64,000 nt of DNA. It comes from Microbacterium testaceum StLB037. Lineage in GTDB: Bacteria > Actinomycetota > Actinomycetes > Actinomycetales > Microbacteriaceae. Both the position numbers and the translations under genes were made by a program. The stretch is taken from contig NC_015125.1 of NCBI RefSeq assembly GCF_000202635.1, forward strand, positions 248,001 through 312,000, written 5' to 3'. Below are positions 60,346 to 64,000 of the stretch, in pieces (positions within the stretch are counted from its first letter, which is position 1; every line of letters begins with the position of its first letter). The notes beneath the pieces were generated by a model. It saw nothing but the letters and a program-made list of their open reading frames with translations. It was not told the DNA's origin and ran no database searches.

Positions 60346-60929
60346 CGTGACCTCCGTGCCGTGCGCGCTGCCCGCACCTCCGTCACGACGTAATCGAGAC
60401 CGGAGGCGATCGTGAGGACCACCGCGATCGTCATCGTCACCACGCCCGCCCACCAGACCGAGGACTGCCAGCCCGGGGCCTCCGAGAGGCCCGCGAAGGG
60501 AAGAAGGGCGATCGAGAGAGCGACAGCCTGGGCGACGGTCTTGAGCTTGCCCATCCACGCCGCGGCGAGGACGTGATCGCTGACCACCATGAAGCGGTAC
60601 ACCGTGATGCCGACCTCGCGGACGAGCACCACGATCGTCACCCACCAGTCCAGCTCACCGAGGATCGACAGCCCCACGAACGCCACGCCCGTGAGGACCT
60701 TGTCGGCGATCGGATCGAGGAGCTTGCCCAGGTCGCTGACGATCTCGTACTTGCGCGCGATGTACCCGTCGATGCCGTCGGTCGCGATCGCCACGATGAA
60801 GACGATGCCCGCCGCCCAGCGCAGTGCGCCCCCCGTGCCTCCGTCCGCCAGCAGCATCCACAGGAACACCGGAGCGCACAGGATGCGCGCGATCGTGATC
60901 GCATTGGGAAGCTGCGGGTGCACGGTCAT
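60342..60929 (-). CDS. pgsA: CDP-alcohol phosphatidyltransferase (phosphatidylglycerophosphate synthase)
   Basis: PgsA makes phosphatidylglycerol phosphate from CDP-diacylglycerol and glycerol-3-phosphate in the membrane. The 195-residue protein has about five membrane segments and the complete catalytic motif DG-x2-AR-x8-G-x3-D-x3-D (TDGIDGYIARKYEIVSDLGK, continuing LLDPIADK). The ATG overlaps the ftsK stop by 1 bp (TGATG). Confidence 0.94.
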   Translation of the reverse strand: MTVHPQLPNAITIARILCAPVFLWMLLADGGTGGALRWAAGIVFIVAIATDGIDGYIARKYEIVSDLGKLLDPIADKVLTGVAFVGLSILGELDWWVTIVVLVREVGITVYRFMVVSDHVLAAAWMGKLKTVAQAVALSIALLPFAGLSEAPGWQSSVWWAGVVTMTIAVVLTIASGLDYVVTEVRAARTARRSR

Positions 60930-63655
60930 CAGTCGCGTCCCGTCAGCTGCCAGGCGTCTTCGGAACCCTCGTCGTCGTCATCGACGACGGGAACCCCCTC
61001 GAACTGCGCCTCGATCGGATCAGCCCCGTACCGGTCGTCATCGGCCGCGGCGGCCGCGGGAACGTCGTCGCCACGGAGCTTCGCGAGCACGGTGGGAAGC
61101 TGCTCGTTCGTCACGAGCACGTCTCGGGCCTTGGATCCCTCGGACGGGCCGACGATCTCGCGCGACTCGAGGAGGTCCATGAGGCGCCCGGCCTTGGCGA
61201 AACCGACGCGGAGCTTGCGCTGCAGCATCGAGGTCGACCCGAACTGCGTCGAGACGACGAGCTCGGCCGCAGCGAGCAACAGCTCGAGGTCGTCGCCGAT
61301 GTCGGCGTCGATCTCCTTCTTCTCGGCCGCGGCCTGCACGTCGGAACGATATTCCGGCCGCGCCTGCTGGGTGACGTGTGCGACGACCTTCTCGATCTCC
61401 TGCTCGCTCACCCACGCACCCTGTACGCGCACGGCCTTCGACGCCCCCATCGGGAGGAAAAGGCCGTCGCCCTGACCGATCAGGCGGTCGGCGCCGGGCT
61501 GATCGAGGATGACGCGCGAGTCGGTGACGCTCGTCACGGCGAACGCGAGGCGGGAGGGGACGTTGGCCTTGATGAGACCGGTCACCACGTCGACGGACGG
61601 TCGCTGTGTGGCGAGGACGAGATGGATGCCGCTGGCGCGGGCGAGCTGGGTGATGCGGACGATCGAGTCCTCGACGTCTCGCGGCGCGACCATCATGAGG
61701 TCGGCGAGCTCGTCGACGACGACCAGCAGGTAGGGATACGGCTTGAGGACGCGCTCGCTCCCCGGGGGCAGCTTGATCTCCCCGGCGACGACGGCCTTGT
61801 TGAAGTCGTCGATGTGGCGGAACCCGAAGGACGCGAGGTCGTCGTACCGCATGTCCATCTCCTTCACGACCCACTGCAGCGCCTCGGCGGCCTTCTTGGG
61901 GTTCGTGATGATGGGAGTGATGAGGTGCGGAACGCCCGCGTAGGAGGTGAGCTCCACGCGCTTCGGGTCGATGAGCACCATGCGCACGTCGGACGGCTTC
62001 GCACGCATGAGAAGACTGGTGATCATCGAGTTGACGAAGCTCGACTTACCCGAGCCCGTGGACCCGGCGACGAGCAGGTGAGGCATCTTCGCGAGGTTCG
62101 CGACGACGAAACCACCTCCGACGTCTTTACCGACGCCGATCGTCATGGGGTGCGTCGACGAGGTCGCGGCATCCGATCGGAGGATGTCACCGAGGGTCAC
62201 GATCTCGCGATCCGCGTTCGGGATCTCGACGCCGATCGCGCTCTTGCCCGGGATGGGCGCGAGGATGCGCACCTCGTTCGAGGCGACCGCGTAGGCGATG
62301 TTGTTGGTCAGCGCCGTGATGCGCTCGACCTTGACGCCCGGGCCGACCTCGATCTCGTACTGCGTCACCGTCGGGCCGCGCGAGAAGCCGGTGACGCGCG
62401 CGTCGACCTTGAACTGCTCCATGACGCTCTCGATCGCCTTCACGACCGCGTCGTTCGCGGCGGATCGGGCCTTGGGTGGGGTGCCCGTGGCGAGGGCCGT
62501 GACGGCCGGCAGGCGGTAGTTGGCGGACGGCGGAGCTCCCGCGTTGTCGCCGCCGAGACCCGAGATGCCGGGCATGTCGTCGTCGGGGACATCGTCGACG
62601 GGTGAGTCGTCGTGGAGACCGCGACCACTCGCCGCTTTCGCGAGAGTCGCGGCATCGAAGACCTCGGTGAGGGCGTCGGGCGCGGGGGGCGGCGGCGACA
62701 GCGGACGCACGGGCGCGGTGATCTGCTCCGGAGCGACCACGGGCGATTCGAAGCCGCCCTGGGGCGTTCCAGGAGTGAGCAGCTCGGTGAGGTCGTCCGA
62801 ACCGAGGGAGCCGTCGACGTCTTCTTCTCGACCGGACTTGTTCCGACGCCACCAGGGAAGCGACTTCTCTGCGGGCTCGTCGTCGTCTTCAGCCGCCGGC
62901 AGTACCTTCGTCGTGGTGTCGGAGGGCTCGATGCGCTCGACCCCGAACATCCAGGCGTACAGATCGCCGAGACGACGGCCGATCCGATTCGGCGGGGTCT
63001 TTGTGAGGATCAGGATGCTGAGAACCGCAAGCAGCGACAGGGCGATGTAGGCGCCGACATTCGTCAGCAGGAGGGCGAGCGGCTCTCCCACGATCCAACC
63101 GGCCAGACCGCCCGAGAGACTGAGCACGGGTAGCCCGCCGTTCGACGGGACAGGACGATCTCCCGCGACATGGCAGAAACCGGCCACCGTGATGATGAAC
63201 AGAGCCCACCCGATCCCGACGCGGCCGTTGTCGTGGACGGAGGCCGGATGGCGGAAGAGCCAGCCGGCCAGGAGCAGGAGCAGCACGGGCAGGACGAACG
63301 CCACGCGGCCGACGAGAGCGCCGAAGCTGTAGGCGCTGATCACCGCCGCCACGTCGTTGCCGATGAAGAACCACTCGACCACCGCGCCGACGACGGCGAG
63401 GACCACGAGGAAGAACGGGAAACCGTCGCGCCGCTGATCGCGCTCGAGGCTCTCAAGGCCGAAGGCGCGGAACATGCCCCCGACTCCGTGGGCGACGGCC
63501 ATCCACGCGCGCACGGCGATCGACGGCTTCTCGGGCTCGTCGACGTAGCGCTTGGGCGCGGGAGCCGAGCGCTTGGGCGCCGGCGCCGCGGCTTTGGGTC
63601 GCGGCGTCCCCTTCGCGGGGGCGCGACCGCCGGAGGGGGACGAGGTACGAGCCAT
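60929..63655 (-). CDS. ftsK: DNA translocase FtsK
   Basis: FtsK pumps chromosome dimers through the septum and activates XerCD. The 908-residue protein has a Pro/Ala/Lys-rich start, four membrane segments (about 75-215), a linker and the motor: Walker [10 protein letters not shown] near 535, Walker [12 protein letters not shown] near 650, then the C-terminal gamma winged helix ([19 protein letters not shown]) that reads KOPS sites. ATG 63655 follows the family start MARTSSP; a longer frame adds 18 residues without similarity. pgsA and cinA are coupled downstream. Confidence 0.97.
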   Translation of the reverse strand: MARTSSPSGGRAPAKGTPRPKAAAPAPKRSAPAPKRYVDEPEKPSIAVRAWMAVAHGVGGMFRAFGLESLERDQRRDGFPFFLVVLAVVGAVVEWFFIGNDVAAVISAYSFGALVGRVAFVLPVLLLLLAGWLFRHPASVHDNGRVGIGWALFIITVAGFCHVAGDRPVPSNGGLPVLSLSGGLAGWIVGEPLALLLTNVGAYIALSLLAVLSILILTKTPPNRIGRRLGDLYAWMFGVERIEPSDTTTKVLPAAEDDDEPAEKSLPWWRRNKSGREEDVDGSLGSDDLTELLTPGTPQGGFESPVVAPEQITAPVRPLSPPPPAPDALTEVFDAATLAKAASGRGLHDDSPVDDVPDDDMPGISGLGGDNAGAPPSANYRLPAVTALATGTPPKARSAANDAVVKAIESVMEQFKVDARVTGFSRGPTVTQYEIEVGPGVKVERITALTNNIAYAVASNEVRILAPIPGKSAIGVEIPNADREIVTLGDILRSDAATSSTHPMTIGVGKDVGGGFVVANLAKMPHLLVAGSTGSGKSSFVNSMITSLLMRAKPSDVRMVLIDPKRVELTSYAGVPHLITPIITNPKKAAEALQWVVKEMDMRYDDLASFGFRHIDDFNKAVVAGEIKLPPGSERVLKPYPYLLVVVDELADLMMVAPRDVEDSIVRITQLARASGIHLVLATQRPSVDVVTGLIKANVPSRLAFAVTSVTDSRVILDQPGADRLIGQGDGLFLPMGASKAVRVQGAWVSEQEIEKVVAHVTQQARPEYRSDVQAAAEKKEIDADIGDDLELLLAAAELVVSTQFGSTSMLQRKLRVGFAKAGRLMDLLESREIVGPSEGSKARDVLVTNEQLPTVLAKLRGDDVPAAAAADDDRYGADPIEAQFEGVPVVDDDDEGSEDAWQLTGRD

Positions 63656-63705
63656 GGTTCCACGGTAGGCGGGACCACCGACATTCGTCCGTACCGACGC
63701 GGGCT

Positions 63706-64000
63706 TCACCGCAGTCGCTTCACCATGACGTCGCGACCGATGCCGCGCCGAACCACCGCGAACCCCTCGGAGCGGTAGAGCGACACCGCGTGGTTCTCGC
63801 GATCCACGCTCAGACTGATGCGGGCGAAGCCCTGAGCGCGCGCGTGGTCGGCGAGCCGCTGCAGCAACGCGCGTCCGACACCGTGTGCACGCCAGACGGG
63901 GCGCACCCCGATGATCAGCTCCGGCACGCCGGTCCCCACCCAGCCGAACCCGGGCTCATCGCGCGGGAGCATGCGATACCAGGCGGCGCCGACCGGTTCG
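63706..64000 (-). CDS. GNAT family acetyltransferase, C-terminal part (cut by window edge)
   Basis: The last 98 residues of an N-acetyltransferase. The acetyl-CoA motif is [18 protein letters not shown], followed by [26 protein letters not shown], the typical final strands of the fold. The N-terminus lies beyond 64000; the frame remains open to the edge ([10 protein letters not shown]), so the Met at 63972 is internal. It lies 50 bp upstream of ftsK on the same strand. Confidence 0.85.
   Translation of the reverse strand, partial: EPVGAAWYRMLPRDEPGFGWVGTGVPELIIGVRPVWRAHGVGRALLQRLADHARAQGFARISLSVDRENHAVSLYRSEGFAVVRRGIGRDVMVKRLR

Overview
The window is high-GC, gene-dense actinobacterial chromosome. 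Proteins and gene order point to Microbacteriaceae, most likely Microbacterium or a close relative. This rests on the bifunctional PriA isomerase, DUF3046, ClgR, DUF1844 beside infC, and the blocks infC-rpmI-rplT-(SpoU methylase)-pheST-argCJBDF-argH-tyrS and parA-scpA-scpB-rluB-cmk-der, which are known from other actinobacteria such as Mycobacterium tuberculosis. Most core genes lie on the minus strand.

Layout. Positions 1-6300 are accessory DNA that looks lower in GC. A minus-strand cassette (Abi_C protein, HEPN-like protein, Vsr, C5 DNA methyltransferase cut by the window edge) is followed by a small membrane protein, an orphan hypothetical protein, the C-terminal end of a relaxase/helicase, and a tyrosine-recombinase tail. 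All of this abuts the 3' end of a tRNA-Pro(GGG), so it reads as a decayed integrative element that still carries a defence cassette.

Positions 6.4-20.3 kb hold a GNAT enzyme, an S4 protein, a NUDIX-NYN fusion, DUF805, the der-cmk-tyrA-rluB-scpB-scpA-parA cluster (transcribed from parA towards der), DUF4184, tyrS, and a SatD/membrane-protein pair with a palindromic operator. Positions 20.3-38.2 kb hold arginine biosynthesis, pheST, a GluABCD-type uptake system, a SpoU methylase and infC-rpmI-rplT. Positions 38.4-43.1 kb hold DUF1844, SseB and the histidine genes priA, hisH, hisB and hisC.

Positions 43.1-64 kb are rich in SOS, RNA-modification and division functions: a LysM protein divergent from lexA, an S9 peptidase, zapE, hflX, an RsmC-like methylase, dapF, a YpeA-like acetyltransferase, miaA, miaB, a large LuxR regulator, recX, recA, DUF3046, clgR, cinA, pgsA and ftsK. 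LexA-type boxes are readable at the LysM promoter, where the box covers the -10, and upstream of recA. LexA, its target recA and a probable SOS division inhibitor therefore all sit in this window.

The most unusual signals are the Abi_C protein with a Tudor-like tail beside a HEPN-like partner; a family of 25-bp palindromic repeats that has been captured as coding sequence in scpA and rluB; the SatD operon operator; the apparent AUC start of infC; and a 14-G homopolymer between gluB and gluA.
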